This document shows, in pieces, positions 41,838 to 49,271 of a DNA stretch of 64,000 nt. The notes beneath the pieces are model-generated. The model ran no database searches and had not been told where the DNA came from. It worked only from the letters and a program-made list of their open reading frames with translations. The position numbers were made by a program, and so were the translations under genes. How positions within the stretch are numbered: position 1 is the stretch's first letter; each line of letters begins with the position of its first letter. The DNA comes from an uncultured Porphyromonas sp. (GTDB lineage: Bacteria; Bacteroidota; Bacteroidia; Bacteroidales; Porphyromonadaceae): positions 68,590 through 132,589 of the forward strand of contig NZ_CALIXW010000044.1 of NCBI RefSeq assembly GCF_938046015.1. Direction: 5' to 3'.

Positions 41838-43894
41838 CGTAGCCTTAGCTGTGCGAATAGTTTCTCTTTACGAGCCTCGTAGGCCGCTCGGGCCTCGGCA
41901 GCAGCCTCCCCCTCCTCTACACGGTGTGCGGCGCGGCGTAGCTGGCTGAGCTGCTGGAGCTCGGTAGCGAGGCCCTCGGGGAGCTGCGCGCCCCAGTGCG
42001 CCTTGAGCGCCTGCGTCAGCTCGGGCAGGCGGTAGTCGCTACGCAGGCTGAGGGTCAGCCCCTCGCGCTGCAGGGTAGCGCCCAGCTGCACGGATCCGAG
42101 GAGCGGATCGCTGAGGCAGGCGTAGAGCCTGCCCGCTGCCTCCAGCTCGCGTGCCAGCTCCGCCTCACGCGCTCGATCGCCGAGGGCTAGGAGGACGAGC
42201 TGCGCCCCTCCGAGGTCTTCGATCCCTCGGTAGCGCCCTTCCTCCCAGTGGCATAGCCCCGCGGCGACGGCCTCTGCCAGCTCAGGGCAGAGGCTCGGGG
42301 CAAGGATGCGCAGCGGGATGCGGCGCTCCAGGAGACTCTGAGCCTTGCGCCAAGCCCCCTTGCCTCCCCCGACGACCAAGATAGGATAAGACGGGGCGTG
42401 CAGGAATACGGGCAGGCTGTACTCACTGTCCTTGCGCTCGCACTCAGTGACAAAGGTAGCGGGGCGCGGAGCGGACTGCGCTGCCTTGAAGGCCCAGGGC
42501 TGGGCGAGCCCTACCTGCCGTAGAAGCGGCTCGTCCTGCCAGAAGGCCGAGGCCCCGCGGTGCGTACGTAGCTCGCCGCGCTCGAGGAGGATGACCTCCT
42601 CGGCCAGCTGATAGGCGAGCTCCATGTCGTGCGTGGAGACGATGAGGGTCTTGCCCGCGGCTCTCAGCTCCTCGAGGAGCCCGAGGACACGGCGTGTATA
42701 GACCGCGTCGAGGGCGGCCGTCGGCTCGTCCAGGAGGATGACCTCGGGATCGGTCGAGAGGACTGCGACGAGTGCGAGCCACTTGCGCTGACCCTCGCTG
42801 AGCTCGTGCGGGGCACGGTGACGAAGCGGACGGAGCTCGTAGCGCTCTAGGAGCTCCTCAAGGCGCTGCTCGAGAGCAGCTTCGGTGAGGCCTAGCTTGC
42901 GCAGGCCGTAGCGCAGCTCGTCCTCCACGGAGGGGGTGAAGAGCTGGTAGTTGGAGTTCTGCAGCACGAGGGCAATGCGTCGGCGCAGGAGGCTGCGTTC
43001 CTTGGATGGGACGAGCTGCCCCTCTAGGAGAAGCTCGCCCGACCAGCCCTCGAGGAGTCCCGAGAGCAGGAGGAAGAGCGTGGACTTACCCGCGCCATTA
43101 TGCCCCAAGAGGGCGATACTCGCCCCTCGCTTGACCTCTAGGTCGAGGCTCTTGAGTGCCTCCTCGGCCTCCTCATAGCGGTAGCCGAGCCCGCGCAGCT
43201 CGAGCACAAGCGGCGTCGTAGAGGGGGCGGGGGGCGCTGCGGGCTCATCCTCATAGCCTCGGCTCTGCAGGCCTAGGTAGAGCTTGTCGGCCTCTACCTG
43301 CGAGAGGATGAAGGTGCGGGAGAGGAGCAGCGTGCTGTCGGCGATCTGCGCGGAGAGCCCGCCCTGATAGCCGAGGCGACTGAGCTGTGCGCGCCGTATC
43401 TGCGTCGTCGTCTCCTCGAGGACGAAGATGTAGCGGTAGGTCAGCTCGACCAGCTCGATGAAGAGCTGCGGCACGCCGAGGCTACGCAGCACACTATAGA
43501 GGCGGTAGAGGGGCAGGAGCTGTAGGAGCACAAGTAGGATGAGGGCGGAGCTAAAGCTACGCAGCCCCGTGCTGAGCGCTTGCCTGAGCCCCGCATAGCC
43601 TATCCCCCAGCCGCCCCAGTCCCAGTAGAGCGTGCTCGCATCCCCGCGCTCTAGGGCGATGGGAAGGATGGAGAGCAGGAGGACCAGCAGCAGAAGCACG
43701 AGGCGCCGCGTCAGCTGCAGCAGCGAGCCACGGTAGCAGGTATAGAGGGCCACGAGGTAGCCCGCTAGGAGGAGGCAACGTAACCCCCAGTGCTCGAGGT
43801 AGAGCGTCAGCACGACGAGAGCAAGCGCCCCGATGAGGAGTGCTTGCTCTAGCCTCAGGCTGGGACGCCAAGAGCAGAAGCGTGTATGACTCAT
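41834..43894 (-). CDS. Three-domain fusion: cobalt ECF transporter CbiQ and CbiO with precorrin-2 dehydrogenase
   Basis: 686 aa in one uninterrupted frame. Residues about 15-215 are the CbiQ/EcfT membrane subunit with hydrophobic segments and the cytoplasmic LGLQSRGYEDE motif. Residues 230-460 are the CbiO ATPase: Walker A GHNGAGKST (264-272), Q-loop LVLQNSNYQLF, signature LSEGQ (365-369), Walker B VILLDE with Glu390, and His422. Residues about 500-686 match the NAD-dependent dehydrogenase/ferrochelatase of the CysG N-terminus/SirC type: PILVVGGGKGAWRKAQSLLE (GGG 509-511), making sirohydrochlorin from precorrin-2. It joins cobalt import to synthesis of the cobalt acceptor. Lies between cbiMN (9 nt) and hemA (4-bp overlap). 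Confidence 0.92.
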   Translation of the reverse strand: MSHTRFCSWRPSLRLEQALLIGALALVVLTLYLEHWGLRCLLLAGYLVALYTCYRGSLLQLTRRLVLLLLVLLLSILPIALERGDASTLYWDWGGWGIGYAGLRQALSTGLRSFSSALILLVLLQLLPLYRLYSVLRSLGVPQLFIELVELTYRYIFVLEETTTQIRRAQLSRLGYQGGLSAQIADSTLLLSRTFILSQVEADKLYLGLQSRGYEDEPAAPPAPSTTPLVLELRGLGYRYEEAEEALKSLDLEVKRGASIALLGHNGAGKSTLFLLLSGLLEGWSGELLLEGQLVPSKERSLLRRRIALVLQNSNYQLFTPSVEDELRYGLRKLGLTEAALEQRLEELLERYELRPLRHRAPHELSEGQRKWLALVAVLSTDPEVILLDEPTAALDAVYTRRVLGLLEELRAAGKTLIVSTHDMELAYQLAEEVILLERGELRTHRGASAFWQDEPLLRQVGLAQPWAFKAAQSAPRPATFVTECERKDSEYSLPVFLHAPSYPILVVGGGKGAWRKAQSLLERRIPLRILAPSLCPELAEAVAAGLCHWEEGRYRGIEDLGGAQLVLLALGDRAREAELARELEAAGRLYACLSDPLLGSVQLGATLQREGLTLSLRSDYRLPELTQALKAHWGAQLPEGLATELQQLSQLRRAAHRVEEGEAAAEARAAYEARKEKLFAQLRLR

Positions 43895-43903
43895 GTAGCT
43901 GTG

Positions 43904-44920
43904 CTAGGCCCCCTCCTGCTTACGACTATGTAGGTACTTCCTCAGCCCCCAGACGAAGAGCGCGATGCCGATAGCCACCTGCAGGGCGAAGAGGTAAGCC
44001 TCTCCCTCCCCGGGGTCGAAGCCCTCCCAGAAGGGCTGCTCCTGGAAGTGAGGGGCGATCTGCCCGATCATCGCCCCAGCCTGGTCGTCCGTGCCCGTGC
44101 CAATATCGAAGAAGTTCGTCAGGATCGGCAGCGCCAGGCAGACGAGCCCGAGGATCCCGAGGAGGATCAGCTGTGGACGGCGTACACGCGTGCCCTTAGG
44201 CTGCGTGGGCACCTGCTCTAGGAGTAGCGACTGACCACTCTGAGCTAGGAGGCCGATGACCAGCACCGTCATCACCCCCTCGAGGATGGAGAGCGGGACC
44301 TGCGTGATGGCGAAGATGCCGAGGAACTTCCACGCCGCCCCGAGGATGCCCCCGACGGGATCGGGATAGGCTAGGGCGAGCTGGAAGGAGGTAGCGATAT
44401 AGGTCGCCATCGAGCCACAGAAGGTAGCGACGAAGATGGTGAGGCGCTGCCCGAGCCCTAGACGACCGAGGCCGCGGTAGAGGGCGTAGGCGACGAAGGG
44501 CCCCGCGATCGAGAGGGAGAAGATATTTGCCCCGAGGGTACTGATACCGCCATGAGCCAGCAGCAGCGCTTGGAAGAGCAGAACGATCGTCCCCACCAGC
44601 GGCAGTGCCATAGGCCCGACGGCGAGCGTGCCGAAGGTCGTCCCCGTCAGGTGTGAGCTGCTCCCCGCGACAGAGGGCATCTTGAGCGCCGAGAGGATGA
44701 AGACAAAGGCGGCCGAGAGGGCGAAGGTGCTGCGCATGCGGGGCGTAGCCTTGATCTGCCGCGCTACGTAGCGGTAGCTGAGGACGACAAAGGGCAGCGA
44801 GACGAGGAGCCACAGGAGGCACCACCTCAGCGGCAGGAAGCCCTCCATAATATGCATGGCCGAGGCTGGATGCAGTGCGAGGACTGCAGCCAGCGCCAGT
44901 AGATAGATACGTCTAAGCAT
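43904..44920 (-). CDS. cbiM: Cobalt ECF transporter substrate component, CbiM-CbiN fusion
   Basis: 338 aa polytopic membrane protein. A signal peptide ends at PASA, leaving a mature start of Met-His-Ile-Met-Glu-Gly (Met22, His23); CbiM proteins need exactly this N-terminal His to bind metal. The CbiM core follows (MPSVAGSSSHLTGTTFGTLAVGP, LLLAHGGISTLGANIFSLS). From about residue 240 the C-terminus looks like CbiN: two membrane helices around GTGTDDQAGAMIGQIAPHF and EGEAYLFALQVAIG. With the CbiQ-CbiO fusion next door, two genes encode the whole CbiMNQO importer. Confidence 0.92.
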   Translation of the reverse strand: MLRRIYLLALAAVLALHPASAMHIMEGFLPLRWCLLWLLVSLPFVVLSYRYVARQIKATPRMRSTFALSAAFVFILSALKMPSVAGSSSHLTGTTFGTLAVGPMALPLVGTIVLLFQALLLAHGGISTLGANIFSLSIAGPFVAYALYRGLGRLGLGQRLTIFVATFCGSMATYIATSFQLALAYPDPVGGILGAAWKFLGIFAITQVPLSILEGVMTVLVIGLLAQSGQSLLLEQVPTQPKGTRVRRPQLILLGILGLVCLALPILTNFFDIGTGTDDQAGAMIGQIAPHFQEQPFWEGFDPGEGEAYLFALQVAIGIALFVWGLRKYLHSRKQEGA

Positions 44921-44942
44921 AGGCTAAGGCTGAGAGGGAAGA

Positions 44943-45845
44943 CTAGTGCTGGTGCTGCTGGCGCTCGGCCTCTACGAGGTGATCGATCCAAATCTGACGG
45001 ATGGAGGCGAAGTCCCCCAGCCCCTTGAGATGGCAATTGCTATCCTCGATGGTGTAGCCCAGCTGGCTGAAGCGTACGCGCCAGCTCTGCTCCTCGAGCG
45101 GCTCCTCGGGGTCGTAGTCGCCCACCATATCGTTCTGCGCGTGATCCCCCGCCACGCTCATCAGCGCCATGAAGTTGATGACACAGCCTGGGGGGCAGGT
45201 AGCGGCGATCTGCTCGGCCACGTGCTCTAAGAGCAGCGAGCCGTAGTCCACCGTCCCGACGAAGAAGCGGGGCGAGCGCGTCTGCAGGTACTCAGCCAGA
45301 CGGTCGTAGCGCCCATTGGCCTCGGGATACTTGTCCGTATGATTACCATGGCCCATCAGGACGACCGCTTCGCCCCGATCTAGGCGCTCCTCGAAGAGGC
45401 TGTAGAGGCAGTCCCCTACCCGAGCGATGTCGTGACTGCTCCAGAGGAGGGGCACCCCTACCGTAGTGGGGATCTCGGGGTAGTTGCGGTGGAACTGGGG
45501 GATGTACCTATCCTCGATGAAGGAGTACTCCAGCCCAGGGATGACGTGCAGGCTCTGGATGCTCACCTGGCGGTAGCCTGCAGCACCGATGGCCGCCAGC
45601 CACTTGTCCGTGGTGTAGTACTGCTCACCAGAGCGCTCGGCCCACTTGCGGATGCAGAACTTGGAGGTGAAGGCGAGGAAGATATCTCGGTCGGGGAAGT
45701 GCTCGGCAAAGCTCGCCTTGAGGCGCTCAAAGGTAGCGTGCGGCCCCGGCAGCGTGCTGCCGAAGGTCACGAGCAAGAGAGCCCTATCGTGCTGCTTGGT
45801 GAAGGACTCGGGGGTCGGGATGCGGTTTTGGTTACTTGCGTCCAT
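44943..45845 (-). CDS. cbiK: Anaerobic sirohydrochlorin cobaltochelatase
   Basis: 300 aa class II chelatase inserting Co(II) into sirohydrochlorin. LLLVTFGSTLPGPHATF is the N-terminus of the family; SLHVIPGLEYS and VVLMGHGNHTDKY carry metal-binding His residues; INFMALMSVAGDHAQNDMVGD is the C-terminal metal-site signature. The tail ends in QQHQH, a possible extra metal-binding patch. No signal peptide, so cytoplasmic, unlike the periplasmic CbiK of Desulfovibrio. First gene of the operon, with a 22-nt gap to cbiM. Confidence 0.93.
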   Translation of the reverse strand: MDASNQNRIPTPESFTKQHDRALLLVTFGSTLPGPHATFERLKASFAEHFPDRDIFLAFTSKFCIRKWAERSGEQYYTTDKWLAAIGAAGYRQVSIQSLHVIPGLEYSFIEDRYIPQFHRNYPEIPTTVGVPLLWSSHDIARVGDCLYSLFEERLDRGEAVVLMGHGNHTDKYPEANGRYDRLAEYLQTRSPRFFVGTVDYGSLLLEHVAEQIAATCPPGCVINFMALMSVAGDHAQNDMVGDYDPEEPLEEQSWRVRFSQLGYTIEDSNCHLKGLGDFASIRQIWIDHLVEAERQQHQH

Positions 45846-45917
45846 AGGTGTATCGGCAATCTAAATAGTTAGTCTGTAGGGCTATGCTCACGCAGTGAAG
45901 CCCACTAGATTGTCTCG

Positions 45918-45925
45918 CAAAGGTA
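45918..45925 (-). promoter_or_regulatory. -7 promoter box for the cbiK-to-cobA/hemD operon
   Basis: Minus strand TACCTTTG, 72 nt upstream of cbiK. The implied leader of about 65 nt cannot hold a cobalamin riboswitch and none was recognised. Confidence 0.6.
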
Positions 45926-46062
45926 GCCATAATAATCCTATCCGCTGGCGCCCCACCTCCTTGGCGCCCAGGGTCGCAGGCCTAGGATAAGCGCTACCCT
46001 ATCCTAGGAAAGAGGGCGAAGGCGAAGGCGCAGGGGCGCGCACCTCATAGGCGGAGGCATCC

Positions 46063-46150
46063 TGAGAGATATCAGTCAGCCTCTCGAGGGATGTCAGTGG
46101 AGAGGCTGGGGGACGTCAGTGAGCGGCACGAGGGATATCAGTCAGCGAGC
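46063..46150. repeat. 22-bp x 4 array A6
   Basis: Units begin at 46063, 46085, 46107 and 46129. All four pair a GAGGGAT-type left half (unit 1 GAGAGAT) with an ATCAGTCA-type right half (units 2 and 3 ATGTCAGT/ACGTCAGT). It is in the divergent region between the cbiK promoter and the barrel-protein promoter. Confidence 0.9.
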
Positions 46151-46271
46151 TGGGATGCGCCTGTACGCTCGCTGCGTCCCTCGACACAACTGATTCCTTA
46201 GCCCCATGTCGGCGTGGGTCTCGAGTAGAGGCAGGACGGAGGCGGGGCTGGGCTAAGCCCAAGAGATTGTG

Positions 46272-46279
46272 TACCTTTG
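46272..46279 (+). promoter_or_regulatory. -7 promoter box for the small barrel protein
   Basis: TACCTTTG, 39 nt upstream of the ATG at 46319. Confidence 0.65.
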
Positions 46280-46318
46280 CGGAGACAAACATTATCTCTA
46301 AACTCAAAACCCTAAACT

Positions 46319-46912
46319 ATGAAGACAAGTGTTACCCGTACACTCGGCCTCCTTAGCCTCGGCGCTACCCTCCTACTAGGCAGCCCCAAGGCACATGCTC
46401 AGCAGCCCTTCCCTCAGCAGGCACACCACCATGAGGATGGGGATCACAAGGGACGCGTCATCCTCGGCGGTAGCCTCTCGGCTTGGGCAGCAAACGAGGG
46501 GAAGAAGCTCAGCTTCAGCTTTGCCCCCGAGGTCGGCTACCTCTTCAACGACACCTTCGGCGTGGGTCTGGTCGCAGGCTTCCACTACGAGCGTAACGAC
46601 AGCATGAAGGAGCAGGCCTGGAGCCTTCGCCCCTTCGGTCGCTACTACTACATGCACCGCGAGCCCTTCAACCTCTACATTGATGGGGGCTTCGGCATCA
46701 GCCGCGCTGAGGAGCGTATGGGCTGGGAGGTCGGTCTGCGCCCCGGCGCCTGCATTGACCTCACCAAGGGCCTCTGCCTCTGCCTACGTCTCGGCTTCGC
46801 GGGCTACCGCAAGGACTTCATCGGCGGCGAAGAGCCTGGCCTGGGCACCTCAGGCTGGGGACTGCGCTTTGCCCCCGAGGAGCTACAGGTCGGCCTCGAG
46901 CTGGAGCTCTAG
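46319..46912 (+). CDS. Small outer-membrane beta-barrel protein with His-rich N-terminus
   Basis: 197 aa. Signal peptide to about residue 27 (LSLGATLLLGSPKAHA). The mature start has a His/Asp-rich patch (AHHHEDGDHKG). The rest alternates aromatic and polar residues as in 8-strand OmpX-like barrels: RVILGGSLSAW, LSFSFAPEVGYLFNDTFGVGLVAGFHYERN, LRPFGRYYYMHREPFNLYIDGGFG, ending VGLELEL. Function is not known. The His-rich patch and the divergent cobalt operon hint at metal contact, which is only a suggestion. Confidence 0.75.
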   Translation: MKTSVTRTLGLLSLGATLLLGSPKAHAQQPFPQQAHHHEDGDHKGRVILGGSLSAWAANEGKKLSFSFAPEVGYLFNDTFGVGLVAGFHYERNDSMKEQAWSLRPFGRYYYMHREPFNLYIDGGFGISRAEERMGWEVGLRPGACIDLTKGLCLCLRLGFAGYRKDFIGGEEPGLGTSGWGLRFAPEELQVGLELEL

Positions 46913-46938
46913 GCGAGGCCTCCGCTAGCTCAATAAAG

Positions 46939-46977
46939 AGGGCGCCCCACAGCTTACACTTAGCTGTGGGGCGCCCT
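46939..46977. terminator. Bidirectional terminator between the barrel gene and sod
   Basis: AGGGCGCCCCACAGCT (46939-46954) pairs exactly with 46962-46977 around a 7-nt loop. A T-run follows on the plus strand (CTTTTCC), and CTTTATTG follows on the minus strand, so both convergent genes can end here. Confidence 0.85.
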
Positions 46978-47004
46978 TTTCCTTTGCCTTATGCGGCGGG
47001 AGGA

Positions 47005-47580
47005 CTAGTAGCGGCTAGCGACGACAGACCAGTCGACGATCGCCCAGATGTCCTTGATGTGGTCTGCGCGGCGGTTCTGGTAGCTGAGGTAGTAGGCGTG
47101 CTCCCATACGTCGACACCGAAGAGGGGACGCAGGCCATGGACTACGGGGTTGCTGCCATTGGCTTCCTTCGTCAGGACGAGCTCACCGTCTTCCTTTGCC
47201 GAGAGCCACACCCAGCCCGAGCCGAAGAGCGTCGTGGCGGCGTTGAGGAACTCCTGCTGGAAGGCCTCGAAGCTGCCCCACTTAGCCTCAATAGCTGCGA
47301 GGAGCTTGCCCGTAGGTGCACCACCAGCATTGGGGGCGAACTGGGTGAAGTAGAGGTTATGGTTGAGCGTCTGCCCAGCGTTGTTGAAGGTAGGGCCTTC
47401 GCTCTTGCGGACGATCTCCTCGAGGGAGGCGTCAGCGAACTCCGTGCCCTCGATGAGGCTATTGAGCGTATTGACGTAGCCTGCTAGGTGCTTGCCGTGG
47501 TGGAAAGCAATGGTCTCGGCACTGATGGCGGGCTCCAGAGCGTCAGCGGCATAGGGGAGCTGGATAAGTTCGAACTTCAT
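47005..47580 (-). CDS. sodB: Superoxide dismutase (Fe/Mn family)
   Basis: 191 aa. Metal ligands are His27 (FHHGKH), His74 (TLNHNLYF), Asp157 and His161 (DVWEHAYY). It is very similar to the P. gingivalis enzyme as I recall it, which works with Fe or Mn. Gly155, a position tied to that cambialistic behaviour, is kept here. No signal peptide: cytoplasmic defence against superoxide. No clear promoter box was found upstream. Convergent with the barrel gene. Confidence 0.95.
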   Translation of the reverse strand: MKFELIQLPYAADALEPAISAETIAFHHGKHLAGYVNTLNSLIEGTEFADASLEEIVRKSEGPTFNNAGQTLNHNLYFTQFAPNAGGAPTGKLLAAIEAKWGSFEAFQQEFLNAATTLFGSGWVWLSAKEDGELVLTKEANGSNPVVHGLRPLFGVDVWEHAYYLSYQNRRADHIKDIWAIVDWSVVASRY

Positions 47581-47670
47581 CTGTGTAACTGTGATGTGAT
47601 GATATGGATATAATGACTTCTGACGTTCCCCTAGCTATGGGGCTACGCTCTATTAACGCGCTGGGAGTGC

Positions 47671-48123
47671 TTATTGTTCAGCGGCTAAGCGGCTGTTGTA
47701 GTACCGTGGGTCGCCTGTGACCTCCTGCCCGACCCACTCGGGGAGCTCGACGAGCTCATCGGCAGAGGCTACCTCGAGCTCGGCGATCATCAGTCCCTCA
47801 TGGCGTCCCGAGAAGACATCGACCTCCCAGTTCTTCCCCTTGTAGGGGACGATGTAGCGGGTCTTGGTCAGGCGACGGCGGCCGCAGAGCTCCAGGAGCT
47901 CCAGCGCCTCCGCCAGCGGGATCTCGTACTCGTACTCGGCACGCTGCAGACCGCGAGGATCGGTAGGCCCTTTGATGGTGAGGAAGCCACGATCGCCCCA
48001 GCGACGTACACGTACGGTGGGCTTGCCGGGGGAGAGGTAGCCCTGGTCTATCTTGATCGCTTCGGTAGCCTCACGGAGGAAGGCGTCCGAGCGCAGCAGG
48101 TATTTGTGCTCGATCTCTAGCAT
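47671..48123 (-). CDS. CYTH domain protein (triphosphate tunnel enzyme)
   Basis: 150 aa. The N-terminal EIEHKYLL is the ExExK signature; KPTVRVRRWGDRGFLTIKGP, YEYEIPL and WEVDVFSGRHEGLMIAELEV place the charged residues around the tunnel. Small bacterial CYTH proteins are often inorganic tripolyphosphatases, but some have other triphosphate substrates. Last gene of a minus-strand group; 8 nt after the Smr gene. Confidence 0.9.
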   Translation of the reverse strand: MLEIEHKYLLRSDAFLREATEAIKIDQGYLSPGKPTVRVRRWGDRGFLTIKGPTDPRGLQRAEYEYEIPLAEALELLELCGRRRLTKTRYIVPYKGKNWEVDVFSGRHEGLMIAELEVASADELVELPEWVGQEVTGDPRYYNSRLAAEQ

Positions 48124-48131
48124 AATCGTTC

Positions 48132-49256
48132 TTAGCCTATAGTGACCTGGGTCGCCCCATAGCCGTACTCACGGAAGGAAGCATCCTGATGGCGGCAGCC
48201 GCGGTAGCGCAAACGCAGGGCCGACTCGATGGAGCGGCGCAGCACGCCGTCCCCCTTGCCGTGGATGAAGATCAGCCGACGCCCCTTGTGCGCCAGGTGC
48301 TGCTGCATCACGCGGTCGAAGTAGGCGATCTGGTACTCGTGGATATCGGCACTGGACATCCCGGCAGTGGTCTCCAGCAGTTCGCTGGCGTGTAGGTCGA
48401 TGACGATGGGCTCGTCGGGTGCAGGCGCCGCGGCGGCAGGCTTAGCCTTCCGCTGGGCACGTCCCTGCTGCGGGAAGGCCGTACGCAGGGCCTCCTCCAG
48501 CTGCCGGGGTGCGAGCTCGGGCTGCACCTCGGGCCTAGCCCCCGAAACGAGGGGGATAACGAGCGCGTCGTCCTCGAAGAACTTATTCTCCTTGAAGCTA
48601 TGCAGCTTGAAGAAGCGCGTCGCATCCAGCCTATGGCGTACCAGGAGCGGCGCCTGCAGCGGGAAGCGCCCGCGCTCGGCAAAGGGCGTGAACTGGAAGG
48701 CCAGCTGCTCCAGCTCGTTGAGATCCGATGGGGCTAGCTCCTCGAGGAAGTAGTCCCCACCAGCGGCAATCATGCCCGAGCTACGCAGGCTATAGTCCGC
48801 GCCCTCGGCACTGAGGTAGGTGAAGAAGAGCGTGTAGTCGCTCTCGTTGACCAGATAGGCCTCATAGCTGGTACGCCCCAGAGCGGTGCGTTCGAGGGGG
48901 AGGAAGGCCAGATATACATTGAGCTCGGGCGAGATGGTGCGCTTGGTCGTATCCCCCAGGCGCTGCGGCTGGCTGTAGCCTGTGCGCTCAGGACGCTCGG
49001 GGCTAGCTGCGGGGCGCTCGGCGGCCTTCTTCGGCTGGAGTTTGCCCTGGATGAGCTTCGGTGGACGCGGAGCGGGGACGAAGCTGTCTTCCCCGGTGAC
49101 GACGACGCACTCCTTGAGCGGCGTCGGGATCTCGAAGCCATCTTCGTCCTCGACCCAAGCGGTATCGAAGGTGATACGCGCTACGCGCCCTCCACCCACG
49201 GCATTGAGGAAGCGCACCTCATCACCGATGCGCACGTTATTGGGATTGTGATTCAT
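48132..49256 (-). CDS. DUF2027 and Smr domain protein
   Basis: 374 aa. The N-terminus (IGDEVRFLNAVGGGRVARI) resembles the KOW-like start of DUF2027 proteins; a middle beta-rich region follows; and the C-terminal 85 residues are an Smr domain: PIVIDLHASELLE (DLH motif) and RLIFIHGKGDGVLRRSIESALR (HGKGxG motif). Smr domains of the MutS2 kind can nick DNA or RNA or act on ribosomes; the role of the Bacteroidota proteins is unknown. Between CYTH (8 nt) and a membrane protein gene (15 nt). Confidence 0.88.
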   Translation of the reverse strand: MNHNPNNVRIGDEVRFLNAVGGGRVARITFDTAWVEDEDGFEIPTPLKECVVVTGEDSFVPAPRPPKLIQGKLQPKKAAERPAASPERPERTGYSQPQRLGDTTKRTISPELNVYLAFLPLERTALGRTSYEAYLVNESDYTLFFTYLSAEGADYSLRSSGMIAAGGDYFLEELAPSDLNELEQLAFQFTPFAERGRFPLQAPLLVRHRLDATRFFKLHSFKENKFFEDDALVIPLVSGARPEVQPELAPRQLEEALRTAFPQQGRAQRKAKPAAAAPAPDEPIVIDLHASELLETTAGMSSADIHEYQIAYFDRVMQQHLAHKGRRLIFIHGKGDGVLRRSIESALRLRYRGCRHQDASFREYGYGATQVTIG

Positions 49257-49271
49257 CCTTGATACAAGTTA

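Noticed and set aside
42151..42384. Small plus-strand frames inside the transporter-dehydrogenase fusion gene
   Set aside because: They are Pro/Arg/Ala-rich shadows of a clear 686-codon gene.
45846..46062. Cobalamin riboswitch upstream of cbiK or pduO
   Set aside because: Leaders are about 65 and 32 nt from the predicted starts and I saw no B12-box-like sequence.
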